From assembly GCF_021602025.1 (NCBI RefSeq), contig NZ_BQHW01000004.1, positions 186,001-250,000 of the forward strand: a stretch of DNA of 64,000 nt. Direction: 5' to 3'. Origin of the DNA: Pseudomonas ceruminis. GTDB lineage: Bacteria > Pseudomonadota > Gammaproteobacteria > Pseudomonadales > Pseudomonadaceae. Of the stretch, positions 23,922 through 33,008 are shown piece by piece. Made by a program: the position numbers and the translations under genes. The stretch's first letter is position 1; each line of letters starts with the position of its first letter. A model generated the notes under the pieces. The model was not told the origin of the DNA. It ran no database searches and saw only the letters and a program-made list of their open reading frames with translations.

Positions 23922-25220
23922 TTACAGCTGCGTATTACGGGTCTCTTTCAGGCACAGCACCGCGATCAGGCTGATCACCGCTGCCACCGACACGTAACCG
24001 CCCACCCAGCTCAAACCGCCCATGCTCACCAGTTTCTGAGCAAAGAACGGCGCGGCCGAAGCCCCCACGATGCCACCGAGGTTATAGGCCGCCGACGCGC
24101 CGGTATACCGCACGTGGGTCGGGAACAGCTCGGGCAGCAACGCGCCCATCGGGGCGAAGGTCACGCCCATCAGGAACAGCTCGATGGCCAGGAACAGCGC
24201 GACGCCCGTGGTCGAACCCGAGGTCAGCAACGGTTCCATGGTAAAGCCCGAAGCTATCGCCAGCAGGCCGCCGACAATCAGCACCGGCTTGCGCCCGTAG
24301 CGGTCGCTGAGCCAGGCCGACAACGGCGTGGCCAAGGCCATGAACACCACTGCGAAGCACAGCAGGCCAAGGAACGTTTCGCGGCTGTAGCCCAGCGTGG
24401 TCACGCCGTAGCTCAGCGAGAAGACCGTGGAGATGTAGAACAGCGCATAGCACACCACCATGGCCGCAGCGCCCAGCAGGGTTGGCAACCAGTACTTGGA
24501 GAACAGGTCGACCACTGGCATTTTCACCCGCTCGTGACGGGCCACTGCCTTGGCGAACACCGGGCTTTCTTCGAGCTTCAGGCGTACATACAGGCCAACC
24601 AGCACCAGCGCGGCGCTGAGCAGGAACGGAATGCGCCAGCCCCACTCGCGGAACTGCTCGTCGCTGAGTACCAGGGCCAAGGTCAGGAACAAGCCATTGG
24701 CCGCCAGAAAACCGATCGAAGGGCCAAGCTGCGGGAACATGCCAAACCACGCGCGCTTGCCTTCTGGTGCGTTTTCCGTGGCCAGCAATGCCGCGCCACC
24801 CCATTCGCCCCCCAGGCCCAGGCCCTGGCCAAAGCGCAGCAGGCAGAGAATGATCGGCGCCCAGACGCCGATGCTGTCGTAGCCCGGCAGCACGCCGATC
24901 AGCGTGGTCGACACGCCCATCAGCAGCAGCGAGGCGACCAGCGTCGACTTGCGGCCGATGCGGTCGCCAAAGTGGCCGAACAACGCCGAGCCCAAGGGTC
25001 GGGCGAGGAAGGCGATACCGAAGGTCAGGAACGCCGCAAGCATTTGCGCGGTGCCCGAACCGGATGGGAAGAACACCGGACCGATCACCAGCGCGGCGGC
25101 GGTGGCGTAAACGTAGAAGTCGTAGAACTCGATGGCCGTGCCGATGAAACTGGCGGTGGCCACCCGCGCGGGCGAGTTGACCGGCGCCGCAGGCGCTTGG
25201 GCATAAGTGCTGGTTGTCAT
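23922..25220 (-). CDS. MFS transporter of the metabolite:H+ symporter type
   Basis: The 432-residue protein has about twelve membrane segments and the MHS-family signature: GTAIEFYDFYVYATAAALV at the first helix, the loop motif GHFGDRIGRKS, and LRFGQGLGLGGEWGGAAL. Family members bring in organic acids such as dicarboxylates, shikimate or aromatic acids with protons; the substrate cannot be read from sequence. The ATG at 25220 gives the usual N-terminus (MTTSTYAQAP); the frame is open further upstream but without family similarity. Confidence 0.92.
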   Translation of the reverse strand: MTTSTYAQAPAAPVNSPARVATASFIGTAIEFYDFYVYATAAALVIGPVFFPSGSGTAQMLAAFLTFGIAFLARPLGSALFGHFGDRIGRKSTLVASLLLMGVSTTLIGVLPGYDSIGVWAPIILCLLRFGQGLGLGGEWGGAALLATENAPEGKRAWFGMFPQLGPSIGFLAANGLFLTLALVLSDEQFREWGWRIPFLLSAALVLVGLYVRLKLEESPVFAKAVARHERVKMPVVDLFSKYWLPTLLGAAAMVVCYALFYISTVFSLSYGVTTLGYSRETFLGLLCFAVVFMALATPLSAWLSDRYGRKPVLIVGGLLAIASGFTMEPLLTSGSTTGVALFLAIELFLMGVTFAPMGALLPELFPTHVRYTGASAAYNLGGIVGASAAPFFAQKLVSMGGLSWVGGYVSVAAVISLIAVLCLKETRNTQL

Positions 25221-25496
25221 TAAGTAGGTCCCTAACAGTCGGATCGTGCTCCATGGCTTGGCCCGCGAAGGCGCGCTCATCAACAGAGGGCAGGCACGCA
25301 TTCGCAGACGCCGGAGCGTATTGTTGTTTTGCTCGCCCGACTGACGATAGCCCAAGGGGGATAGGGGCGGGGCGGGCACTGTTCGGGGTGTTGAAGCAGG
25401 ACCGCAGGGCGTGTCAGTGGAGCGGACTGGCCGTGGGGCGCCGGGTGCGGGTAGCAGGCGGGACGGCGGGGCTGGGTAAGCGTGACCCGAGTATAG

Positions 25497-26702
25497 CTAT
25501 CGGGTCACGGTCCACACCAGTACCTTGCTGGCGCAATTGTCCTCTGTTTCGAGGATCTCCAGGCGATAGCGGCCGATCTTCAGGCAGACGGCGCTTTCCG
25601 GGATGCTCTCCAGGGCCTCGGTGACGAGCCCATTCAAGGTCTTCGGGCCACCGTCGCACGGCAGGTGCCAACCCAGGGTACGGTTGATCTCCCGCAGCGA
25701 GGCTGTACCTTCGATGACAAAGGTACCATCGGCTTGTGGGTGTACATGGGGGTTGTCCAGGCTGTGCTCGTCCTCGAACTCCCCGACGATCTCTTCGAGG
25801 ATGTCCTCGAGGGTGACGATACCCTGTACCTCGCCGTATTCGTCCACCACCACGCCCAGCCGGCGTTGTTGCTTGTGGAAGTTCAGCAACTGCAGCTGCA
25901 ATGGCGTGCTTTCCGGTACGAAATAGGGCTCGTAGCAGGCGCTGTGGAGTTTTTCCAGGGTCAGCTCGGCTTTGGGCAGCAGGTGGCTGATCAGCTTGGT
26001 GTTGAGGATCGCTTCGACCTGGTTGATGTCGTTGTGGTAGACCGGCAGGCGGGTGTGCCGACTGACGATCAACTGCTCGATGATGCGCTCGATCGGCTCG
26101 TCCAGGTTGATGCCGTCGACTTCGTTGCGCGGCACCAGGATGTCATTGACGGTGATCTTGTCCAGGGACTGCAGGCCATCCAGCAGGCCGTGGCGTGGTG
26201 TGTCGAGGTCTTCATCCTCGGCGTAGTCGTCATCTTCCTGCGGGTGCAGGGCCACGGCTGTGGGTTGCACGCGGAACGGGCGCAGGATCAGCTTGGCACA
26301 GCCGTCCAGCAGGCACGCCAAGGGCTGCAGGAGTGCCAGCGGCAACCTCAACAGGCTTGCGCCGAGGCTGACGATGGCTTGCGGGTTGCGCCGTGCAAGG
26401 CGCCGCGGAAGGTATTCGGCAAAGATCAGCAAGGCCATGGCGGCGGCCAGGCCGGCCAGCCAGAAACCGTGCTCGCCGCTGTAGCGCTGGCCGATCAAGC
26501 AGGCCAGGCCCAGTACCAACAGCTTGCCCAGGCTGGCGCAGAGCACCAGGGCCTGGGTGGGCAAGGCGGGCTGGCCGTCTTCGCCGGCGCGTAGCGAGCC
26601 ATTGAGTTGCAGGCGGGCGGTGTCCACGGCGGTGAGCAGCGCCGACCAGAGCAGCGCCAGTGCCAGAATGCCGAGTAGCGGAGCGTACGGCAGGGTGTCC
26701 AT
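25497..26702 (-). CDS. CNNM-type membrane protein with CBS pair and CorC domain
   Basis: The 401-residue protein has an N-terminal CNNM (DUF21) membrane domain with about four helices (residues 1-150), a CBS-domain pair (about 185-310, with NDILVPRNEVDGINLDEP and VDEYGEVQGIVTLEDILEEIVGE) and a CorC/HlyC C-terminal domain. Relatives affect magnesium or cobalt handling; the old label hemolysin is misleading. The ATG at 26702 is preferred to the TTG two codons earlier. It follows the CcsA-like gene after 9 bases, so both probably share a transcript. Confidence 0.92.
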   Translation of the reverse strand: MDTLPYAPLLGILALALLWSALLTAVDTARLQLNGSLRAGEDGQPALPTQALVLCASLGKLLVLGLACLIGQRYSGEHGFWLAGLAAAMALLIFAEYLPRRLARRNPQAIVSLGASLLRLPLALLQPLACLLDGCAKLILRPFRVQPTAVALHPQEDDDYAEDEDLDTPRHGLLDGLQSLDKITVNDILVPRNEVDGINLDEPIERIIEQLIVSRHTRLPVYHNDINQVEAILNTKLISHLLPKAELTLEKLHSACYEPYFVPESTPLQLQLLNFHKQQRRLGVVVDEYGEVQGIVTLEDILEEIVGEFEDEHSLDNPHVHPQADGTFVIEGTASLREINRTLGWHLPCDGGPKTLNGLVTEALESIPESAVCLKIGRYRLEILETEDNCASKVLVWTVTR

Positions 26703-26711
26703 GGGCAACCG

Positions 26712-27521
26712 TCAGATATGCAGGATGAATTCGCGAACCAGCTTGCTGCCGAAATAGGCCAGCATCAGCAGGCAGAAACCGGCCAGCGTCCAGCGGATCG
26801 CCTTGTGGCCACGCCAGCCGAGGCGGGTGCGGCCCCACAGCAGTACGCTGAACACGACCCAGGCAACGCAGGCCAGCAAGGTTTTATGCACCAGGTGCTG
26901 GGCGAACAGGTTGTCGAGGAACAGCCAACCGGAAATCAGCGACAGCGACAGCAGGCACCAGCCTGCCCAGAGGAAGCCGAACAACAGGCTTTCCATGGTC
27001 TGCAGCGGCGGGAAGTTGCGGATCAGGCCGGAAGGGTGCTTGTTCTTCAACTGGCGGTCCTGCAACAGCAGCAGCAGCGACTGGAACACCGCGATGGTGA
27101 ATAGCCCGTAGGCCAGGATCGACAGCAGAATATGGGCAAGAATGCCCGGTTCTTCGTTGATCAGCGGTACGGTGCCAGGCGGTGCGAACTGCGCCAGTAA
27201 CGCTGTTACTGCGCCGAGCGGGAACAGCAGCACCAGCAGGTTCTCGACGGGGATGCGCAGGCAGGCCAACAGGGTCAGGGCAATGACTGCCACGGCGATC
27301 AGGCTGGCGGCGCTGAAGAAGTCCAGGCTCAGGCCCAGCGGGGTGATCAACTGGAAGAACAGGGCCCCGCCCTGGGCAATTACGGCAAGGGCGCCGAGCA
27401 AACCAAGCAGCCGTTTGTCGGCTTTGTTCGACTGGGCCAGTCGCGAACCCTGATAGACGGTCGCTGCTATATAAAGGCCGGCGGCGATCAGGTTGGGGAT
27501 GAGGCTGGGTGAGGAGACCAT
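26712..27521 (-). CDS. CcsA/YpjD-family inner-membrane protein
   Basis: The 269-residue protein has about eight hydrophobic helices and belongs to the cytochrome c assembly (CcsA/CcmC-like) superfamily. The Trp-rich segment and histidines of haem handlers are seen in part (GFLWAGWCLLSLSLISGWLF; FAQHLVHKTLL). In E. coli the YpjD homologue also lies next to a CNNM/CBS gene and ffh. Whether it works in cytochrome biogenesis is not shown. The ATG at 27521 is chosen because it begins directly before the first membrane helix. Confidence 0.88.
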   Translation of the reverse strand: MVSSPSLIPNLIAAGLYIAATVYQGSRLAQSNKADKRLLGLLGALAVIAQGGALFFQLITPLGLSLDFFSAASLIAVAVIALTLLACLRIPVENLLVLLFPLGAVTALLAQFAPPGTVPLINEEPGILAHILLSILAYGLFTIAVFQSLLLLLQDRQLKNKHPSGLIRNFPPLQTMESLLFGFLWAGWCLLSLSLISGWLFLDNLFAQHLVHKTLLACVAWVVFSVLLWGRTRLGWRGHKAIRWTLAGFCLLMLAYFGSKLVREFILHI

Positions 27522-27582
27522 AAGTGCTGGTTGGCGAGCCTTAAAGAGACGGAGTTTGGCATAGATCGCGCCGGGGGGGCTA

Positions 27583-27660
27583 GTGAGGTGCAAGCCTCAC
27601 GCTGCAAGCAAAGACAGATTCGTGAGATGGCTGCATTTCTCGCACCGTCACGCTTGCAGC
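27583..27660. repeat. Inverted-repeat-rich spacer
   Basis: Two stems are visible: GTGAGG-TGCAAG-CCTCAC (27583-27600), and GCTGCAAGC (27601-27609) with GCTTGCAGC (27652-27660). The TGCAAG unit also appears in the hairpin after purT and before thrC, suggesting a degenerate intergenic repeat family. Confidence 0.45.
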
Positions 27661-27703
27661 CCACCGCTGGGAAGCCAAGGTGTGCGTTGCCGCCGGTCTT
27701 CGC

Positions 27704-27709
27704 TATAAT
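27704..27709 (+). promoter_or_regulatory. Consensus -10 element upstream of ffh
   Basis: A perfect TATAAT lies 86 bases before the ffh start codon. No good -35 hexamer is found at 16-18 bp, so this is a candidate promoter with a weak or activator-dependent -35. Confidence 0.45.
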
Positions 27710-27794
27710 CGCCGCCTTGCTGTGCCCAGCGCGTGTACATTTTCACCTGGGCGCCTGACGAATCTCGGCTTTTACTGGGCCTGAAAGGATCACC

Positions 27795-29171
27795 ATGTTC
27801 GAAAACCTGACCGACCGCCTGTCACAGACGCTGCGCCATGTCACCGGCAAGGCCAAGCTGACTGAAGACAACATCAAGGATACGTTGCGCGAAGTGCGCA
27901 TGGCCCTGCTCGAGGCCGACGTTGCGCTGCCGGTGGTCAAGGATTTCGTCAACAGCGTCAAGGAACGTGCGGTCGGCACCGAGGTGTCGCGCAGCCTGAC
28001 CCCGGGCCAGGCGTTCGTGAAGATCGTCCAGGCCGAGCTGGAAAGCCTGATGGGCGCGGCCAACGAGGACCTCGCGCTGAACGCCGCGCCGCCTGCCGTG
28101 GTGCTGATGGCCGGCCTGCAAGGTGCCGGTAAGACCACCACCGCCGGCAAGCTGGCGCGCTTCCTCAAGGAGCGCAAGAAGAAGAGCGTGATGGTGGTGT
28201 CGGCCGACGTCTATCGCCCGGCGGCGATCAAGCAGTTGGAGACACTGGCCAACGACATCGGCGTGACCTTCTTCCCGTCCGACATCAGCCAGAAGCCGGT
28301 GGCCATCGCCGAGGCGGCGATCCGCGAAGCCAAGCTCAAGTTCATCGACGTGGTCATCGTCGATACCGCCGGCCGTCTGCACATCGACGCCGACATGATG
28401 GACGAGATCAAGGCTCTGCATGCCGCGGTCAAGCCGATCGAGACCCTGTTCGTGGTCGACGCCATGACCGGCCAGGACGCCGCCAACACTGCCAAGGCCT
28501 TTGGCGAAGCCCTGCCGCTGACCGGTGTGGTGCTGACCAAGGTCGACGGTGATGCCCGTGGCGGTGCCGCGCTGTCGGTGCGTGCCATTACCGGCAAACC
28601 GATCAAGTTTATCGGTATGGGCGAGAAGACCGAAGCCCTCGAACCCTTCCACCCGGACCGCGTCGCTTCGCGCATCCTCGGCATGGGCGACGTGCTCAGT
28701 CTGATCGAGCAGGCCGAGCAGACCATCGACAAGGCCAAGGCCGACAAGCTGGCCAAGAAGCTGAAGAAAGGCAAGGGCTTCGACCTCGAGGACTTCCGCG
28801 ACCAGCTGCAGCAGATGAAAAACATGGGCGGCCTCGGTGGCCTGATGGACAAGCTGCCGAGCATCGGCGGGGTCAACCTGTCGCAGATGGGCAACGCCCA
28901 GGGTGCGGCCGAGAAGCAGTTCAAGCAGATGGAAGCGATCATCAACTCGATGACCCCGGCCGAACGTCGCGACCCTGACCTGATCAGCGGCTCGCGCAAG
29001 CGCCGTATCGCCTTGGGTTCTGGCACCCAGGTGCAGGACATCGGCCGGCTGATCAAGCAGCACAAGCAGATGCAGAAGATGATGAAGAAATTCTCTGCCA
29101 AAGGCGGCATGGCCAAAATGATGCGCGGCCTTGGCGGGATGCTGCCCGGTGGCGGCATGCCGAAGCTGTAA
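27795..29171 (+). CDS. ffh: Signal recognition particle protein Ffh
   Basis: Ffh binds 4.5S RNA and signal sequences of nascent membrane proteins and docks with FtsY. The 458-residue protein has the N domain (1-85), the G domain with GLQGAGKTTT (P-loop), DTAGRLHID and TKVDGDARGG, and the Met-rich M domain (about 300-458, including MKNMGGLGGLMDKLP and the C-terminal Met/Gly-rich end). The length is typical. It is monocistronic here, followed by a separate leader for rpsP. Confidence 0.98.
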   Translation: MFENLTDRLSQTLRHVTGKAKLTEDNIKDTLREVRMALLEADVALPVVKDFVNSVKERAVGTEVSRSLTPGQAFVKIVQAELESLMGAANEDLALNAAPPAVVLMAGLQGAGKTTTAGKLARFLKERKKKSVMVVSADVYRPAAIKQLETLANDIGVTFFPSDISQKPVAIAEAAIREAKLKFIDVVIVDTAGRLHIDADMMDEIKALHAAVKPIETLFVVDAMTGQDAANTAKAFGEALPLTGVVLTKVDGDARGGAALSVRAITGKPIKFIGMGEKTEALEPFHPDRVASRILGMGDVLSLIEQAEQTIDKAKADKLAKKLKKGKGFDLEDFRDQLQQMKNMGGLGGLMDKLPSIGGVNLSQMGNAQGAAEKQFKQMEAIINSMTPAERRDPDLISGSRKRRIALGSGTQVQDIGRLIKQHKQMQKMMKKFSAKGGMAKMMRGLGGMLPGGGMPKL

Positions 29172-29303
29172 CCCTTATTCCGGGCGTTCGTCTGTTAACG
29201 GATGGAACGCTCAGAACCCCCGCTGCGGCGGGTAACGGCCGCGAAATCCGTGGCTTAACCGGCAAATCTGAACGGCAAGGCAAGGCCCTGCCGAAAAAGA
29301 CAT

Positions 29304-29332
29304 TTGCAAATGTCCGTGTATTCCCTGAGAAT
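29304..29332 (+). promoter_or_regulatory. Candidate sigma-70 promoter for rpsP operon
   Basis: TTGCAA (29304-29309) and GAGAAT (29327-29332) are spaced by 17 bp, each matching 4 of 6 consensus positions, 75 bases before the rpsP ATG. The preceding spacer after ffh contains an 8-bp stem (GGGCGTTC / GAACGCTC) without a T-run. Confidence 0.4.
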
Positions 29333-29406
29333 ATGCGGCCTTTTGGGCACCCGTGTGCCTATTTGGCATTCAGATTTGCAGCACCGACTATAGGAACGAT
29401 GTTCAC

Positions 29407-29658
29407 ATGGTAACCATTCGTCTTGCCCGTGGCGGCTCGAAAAAGCGCCCTTTCTACCACCTGACCGTGACCAACTCGCGTAACGCCCGTGACGGCCGTT
29501 TCGTTGAGCGCGTTGGCTTCTTCAACCCGATCGCATCGGGCGCCGAAGTCAAGCTGTCGGTCAACCAGGAACGCGTCACCTACTGGCTGAGCCAGGGCGC
29601 GCAGCCGTCTGAGCGTGTTGCTCAGCTGCTGAAGGACGCTGCCAAGGCCGCTGCCTGA
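29407..29658 (+). CDS. rpsP: 30S ribosomal protein S16
   Basis: The 83-residue product has the S16 core ([46 protein letters not shown]). It assembles early into the 30S body. The ATG at 29407 with AGGAAC upstream gives the normal length. First gene of the rpsP-rimM-trmD-rplS operon; rimM starts six bases after it. Confidence 0.98.
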   Translation: MVTIRLARGGSKKRPFYHLTVTNSRNARDGRFVERVGFFNPIASGAEVKLSVNQERVTYWLSQGAQPSERVAQLLKDAAKAAA

Positions 29659-29663
29659 GTCAT

Positions 29664-30200
29664 ATGAACGCGACGCCAGAAAAGGCTGACGACCTCATCG
29701 TCGTTGGCAAGATTTTTTCGGTTCACGGCGTTCGCGGCGAGGTGAAGGTGTATTCCTTTACCGATCCGATTGAAAACCTGTTGGATTATCCACGCTGGAC
29801 GCTTCGGCACGAAGGCAAGGTAAAGCAGGTCGAGCTGGTCAGCGGTCGTGGCTCCCAAAAGGGCCTGGTCGTGAAATTGAAAGGCCTCGATGATCGTGAT
29901 GAAGCCCGTCTTCTGAGCGGCTTCGAAATCTGCATCCCGCGGAGCCTTTTGCCCAACCTGCCCGTCGACGAGTACTACTGGTACCAGTTGCAGGGGCTGA
30001 AGGTCATCAACCAGGACGAACAACTGTTCGGCAAGGTCGATCACCTGTTGGAGACCGGTGCGAACGATGTAATGGTGGTCAAACCCTGCGCAGGCAGCCT
30101 GGATGATCGCGAGCGTTTGTTGCCCTATACGGAGCAATGCGTGCTGGCAATCGACCTGGAAGCAGGCGTGATGCGGGTTGAGTGGGACGCGGACTTCTAA
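29664..30200 (+). CDS. rimM: 16S rRNA processing/ribosome maturation factor RimM
   Basis: RimM helps fold the 3' head domain of 16S rRNA during 30S assembly and binds S19. The 178-residue protein shows the N-terminal RimM domain (DLIVVGKIFSVHGVRGEVKVYSFTDP) and the C-terminal PRC barrel (about 100-175, YWYQLQGLKVINQDEQLFGKVDHLLETGANDVMVV). It is tightly packed between rpsP and trmD, the usual order in gammaproteobacteria. Confidence 0.97.
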   Translation: MNATPEKADDLIVVGKIFSVHGVRGEVKVYSFTDPIENLLDYPRWTLRHEGKVKQVELVSGRGSQKGLVVKLKGLDDRDEARLLSGFEICIPRSLLPNLPVDEYYWYQLQGLKVINQDEQLFGKVDHLLETGANDVMVVKPCAGSLDDRERLLPYTEQCVLAIDLEAGVMRVEWDADF

Positions 30201-30203
30201 ACG

Positions 30204-30956
30204 ATGGGAAACCTTCGCGTAGACGTCATCACGTTGTTTCCCGAGATGTTCTCGGCCATCACGGAGTACGGCATTACCAGCCGCGCGGTGAAACAGGGGT
30301 TGCTTCAGGTGACTTGCTGGAACCCGCGGGACTACACCACAGATCGCCACCATACCGTGGATGATCGGCCGTTTGGCGGTGGTCCGGGCATGGTGATGAA
30401 AATCAAGCCTCTGGAAGACGCCCTGGTTAGCGCCAGGCAAGCGACCGGAGCATCGGCAAAGGTGATCTACCTTTCGCCGCAAGGCCGCAAGCTGACTCAG
30501 CAAGCGGTCAAAGGCCTGGCTGAACAGCAATCGCTGATTCTGATCGCCGGTCGTTATGAAGGCATCGACGAGCGCTTTATCGAGGCTCATGTCGATGAGG
30601 AGTGGTCGATTGGTGACTATGTGCTTTCCGGTGGCGAGCTGCCGGCCATGGTACTGATCGATGCGGTTACACGGCTGCTGCCCGGAGCTTTAGGGCATGT
30701 GGACTCGGCGGAGGAAGATTCCTTCACTGACGGTCTGCTCGATTGCCCGCACTACACCCGACCTGAGGTGTATGCGGATCAGCGTGTTCCCGACGTGTTG
30801 CTCAGTGGCAACCATGCACACATCCGGCGTTGGAGGATGAAGCAGTCCCTTGGTAGGACCTTCGAACGACGCGCCGATCTTCTGGAAAGTCGCTCGCTTT
30901 CTGGAGAAGAGAAGAAGCTGCTCGAGGAATATCTCCGCGAGCGGGACGATAGTTAA
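30204..30956 (+). CDS. trmD: tRNA (guanine-37-N1)-methyltransferase TrmD
   Basis: TrmD methylates G37 next to the anticodon and prevents frameshifting. The 250-residue SPOUT-class protein has the knot region with [21 protein letters not shown] (SAM site) and the C-terminal segment [13 protein letters not shown]. It begins four bases after the rimM stop; length matches the family. Confidence 0.98.
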   Translation: MGNLRVDVITLFPEMFSAITEYGITSRAVKQGLLQVTCWNPRDYTTDRHHTVDDRPFGGGPGMVMKIKPLEDALVSARQATGASAKVIYLSPQGRKLTQQAVKGLAEQQSLILIAGRYEGIDERFIEAHVDEEWSIGDYVLSGGELPAMVLIDAVTRLLPGALGHVDSAEEDSFTDGLLDCPHYTRPEVYADQRVPDVLLSGNHAHIRRWRMKQSLGRTFERRADLLESRSLSGEEKKLLEEYLRERDDS

Positions 30957-30998
30957 ACGTATCGATGGTGGATCACGTATCCATCTTAGGAGCACAGC

Positions 30999-31349
30999 AT
31001 GACCAACAAGATCATCCAGCAGCTCGAAGCCGAGCAGATGAGCAAGGAAATCCCAGCCTTCGCACCAGGCGACACCATCGTCGTCCAGGTTAAAGTGAAG
31101 GAAGGTGAGCGTTCCCGTCTGCAGGCGTTCGAAGGCGTCGTTATCGCCAAGCGTAACCGCGGTCTGAACAGCGCCTTCACCGTGCGCAAAATCTCCAGCG
31201 GCGTTGGCGTTGAGCGTACCTTCCAGACCTACAGCCCGCAGATCGACAGCCTGGCCGTGAAACGTCGTGGTGACGTGCGTAAAGCCAAGCTGTACTACCT
31301 GCGCGACCTGTCCGGCAAAGCCGCTCGCATCAAGGAAAAACTGTCCTGA
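30999..31349 (+). CDS. rplS: 50S ribosomal protein L19
   Basis: The 116-residue protein has the L19 signature ([37 protein letters not shown] split across two strands) and the basic C-terminal [18 protein letters not shown]19 sits at the 30S-50S interface. AGGAG precedes the ATG. It ends the operon in front of a strong intrinsic terminator. Confidence 0.98.
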   Translation: MTNKIIQQLEAEQMSKEIPAFAPGDTIVVQVKVKEGERSRLQAFEGVVIAKRNRGLNSAFTVRKISSGVGVERTFQTYSPQIDSLAVKRRGDVRKAKLYYLRDLSGKAARIKEKLS

Positions 31350-31385
31350 GTACAGTTTGCCTGGCGGCCCTGGCCGCCTAGCGAG

Positions 31386-31413
31386 AAAAAAGCAGCCTTC
31401 GGGCTGCTTTTTT
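31386..31413 (+). terminator. Rho-independent terminator of the rplS operon
   Basis: A 7-bp stem AGCAGCC / GGCTGCT closes on a TTCG tetraloop and is followed by six T; a matching A-run upstream makes it usable from both strands. Confidence 0.93.
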
Positions 31414-31443
31414 GCGTTTTGAACCCCTTCAGATGTGACCGAC

Positions 31444-31851
31444 ATGACTACCCGAGACCAGGAAATCCAGCGCCGCACCGAGCTGTCGGTGACCCGCGTG
31501 ACCAAGGCGGTGTTCCCCAACACCACCAACCACCACAACACCCTGTTCGGCGGTACCGCACTGGCATGGATGGACGAAGTGTCGTTCATCGCCGCTACGC
31601 GCTTCTGCCGCTTGCCCCTGGTAACGGTGTCCACCGACCGTATCGACTTCAAGCACCCGATCCCGGCGGGCTCGATCGTGGAGTTGGTGGGCACGGTGAT
31701 CAAGGTTGGCAATACCAGCTTGCAGGTACAGGTGGATGTGTTTGTCGAGAACATGTACCTGGATGGCCGCGAGCGAGCGATCCATGGAGTATTCAGCTTT
31801 GTGGCCATCGACGAGGACAAACGTCCGGTGCCGGTGTTGCCGCAGCCCTGA
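31444..31851 (+). CDS. Hot-dog acyl-CoA thioesterase (YciA-like)
   Basis: The 135-residue protein is a single hot-dog domain with the acyl-CoA hydrolase pattern NHHNTLFGGTALAWMDEVSFIAATRF, in which the Asp-containing helix supplies catalytic residues, and TDRIDFKHPIPAGSIVELVG. Relatives cleave a wide range of acyl-CoAs and recycle CoA. An in-frame GTG at 31435 would add three residues and cannot be excluded. It is monocistronic. Confidence 0.9.
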   Translation: MTTRDQEIQRRTELSVTRVTKAVFPNTTNHHNTLFGGTALAWMDEVSFIAATRFCRLPLVTVSTDRIDFKHPIPAGSIVELVGTVIKVGNTSLQVQVDVFVENMYLDGRERAIHGVFSFVAIDEDKRPVPVLPQP

Positions 31852-31857
31852 AGCTTC

Positions 31858-31903
31858 CTGTACTGGCCCTATCGCCGGGTTGCCGGCGATAGGGCCAGTA
31901 CAG
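31858..31903. repeat. Perfect 21-bp palindromic hairpin
   Basis: A perfect inverted repeat (arms 31858-31878 and 31883-31903, beginning CTGTACTGGCC and with core CGCCGG) closes on a 4-base loop immediately after the thioesterase gene. It probably terminates transcription, and its outer part resembles the palindrome at 47784-47834. Confidence 0.85.
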
Positions 31904-31959
31904 ACAACCACAACCTGCTGTGAAACACTGTCGACCTCTCATTACTAAGCCCCCCGCGC

Positions 31960-32856
31960 ATGCCTGCCCTGGACCACCCCCTGATCGATCAGTTTCTCGA
32001 TGCCCTGTGGCTTGAAAAAGGCCTGTCCGATAACACCCGCGTCTCCTACCGCAGCGATTTGGCCCTGTTCAACGGTTGGCTGCAGGAGCACGCCGTAACC
32101 CTGCCCGATGCTGGTCGTGACTTGATCCTCGATCACTTGGCCTGGCGCCTCGACCAGGGCTACAAGCCGCGTTCCACCGCGCGTTTCCTCTCTGGCCTGC
32201 GGGGGTTCTTTCGCTACTTGCTGCGCGAAAAGCTGATCGCTGTCGACCCGACCCTGCAGGTGGAAATGCCGCAACTGGGTAAACCCTTGCCCAAGTCGCT
32301 ATCGGAAGCCGACGTTGAAGCCTTGTTGCAGGCCCCGGACCTGGGCGAAGCCATCGGCCAGCGTGACCGCGCCATGCTCGAGGTGCTGTATGCCTGCGGC
32401 CTGCGGGTCACCGAGCTGGTCAGCCTGACCCTCGACCAGGTCAACCTGCGCCAGGGCGTACTGCGGGTGATGGGCAAAGGCAGCAAGGAGCGCCTGGTGC
32501 CGATGGGCGAGGAGGCGGTGCTGTGGCTCGAGCGCTACCTGCGCGATGGCCGCGCCGAGTTGCTCAACGGGCGGCCCAGCGACGTGCTGTTCCCCAGTCA
32601 GCGTGGCGAGCAGATGACCCGCCAGACCTTCTGGCACCGTATCAAGCACCAGGCGCGCGTTGCCGGGATCGACAAGCCTCTGTCACCGCACACCCTGCGC
32701 CATGCCTTTGCCACCCACTTGCTCAACCACGGCGCCGACCTGCGGGTGGTGCAGATGCTGCTGGGCCACAGTGACCTGTCGACCACGCAGATCTACACCC
32801 ATGTGGCCAAGGCCCGCTTGCAGCAGTTGCACGCCCAGCACCACCCGCGTGGATGA
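31960..32856 (+). CDS. xerD: Site-specific tyrosine recombinase XerD
   Basis: With XerC, XerD resolves chromosome dimers at dif during division. The 298-residue protein has an N-terminal SAM-like core-binding domain (1-95) and a catalytic domain with the conserved set: Arg in CGLRVTEL, Lys in GKGSKERLVP, HTLRHAFATHLL (His and Arg), GHSDLSTTQIY with the nucleophilic Tyr. Its size and its position before dsbC and hom are typical of the core gene, not of a phage integrase. Confidence 0.97.
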   Translation: MPALDHPLIDQFLDALWLEKGLSDNTRVSYRSDLALFNGWLQEHAVTLPDAGRDLILDHLAWRLDQGYKPRSTARFLSGLRGFFRYLLREKLIAVDPTLQVEMPQLGKPLPKSLSEADVEALLQAPDLGEAIGQRDRAMLEVLYACGLRVTELVSLTLDQVNLRQGVLRVMGKGSKERLVPMGEEAVLWLERYLRDGRAELLNGRPSDVLFPSQRGEQMTRQTFWHRIKHQARVAGIDKPLSPHTLRHAFATHLLNHGADLRVVQMLLGHSDLSTTQIYTHVAKARLQQLHAQHHPRG

Positions 32857-33008
32857 ATGATTTTCATGATCCGCCAACCGGCACCTGCAGACCCCTTCAT
32901 TGGCAGCGTGTTGTGGTAGGCTTGGGCGGTTTGCACCAAGGGCCGCACGGTCGCCGCGTTTTTGCGCAGGCGACGCCCTCCGGCCCCTGTCCGCCTTCAG
33001 GAGTTCCC

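Noticed and set aside
25497-26702. CNNM/CBS protein as a hemolysin
   Set aside because: The domain layout is that of ion-handling CorC/CNNM proteins; the hemolysin label is historical.
31960-32856. Tyrosine recombinase as evidence of an integrated element
   Set aside because: Its size, catalytic set and xerD-dsbC-hom-thrC neighbourhood identify the housekeeping XerD.
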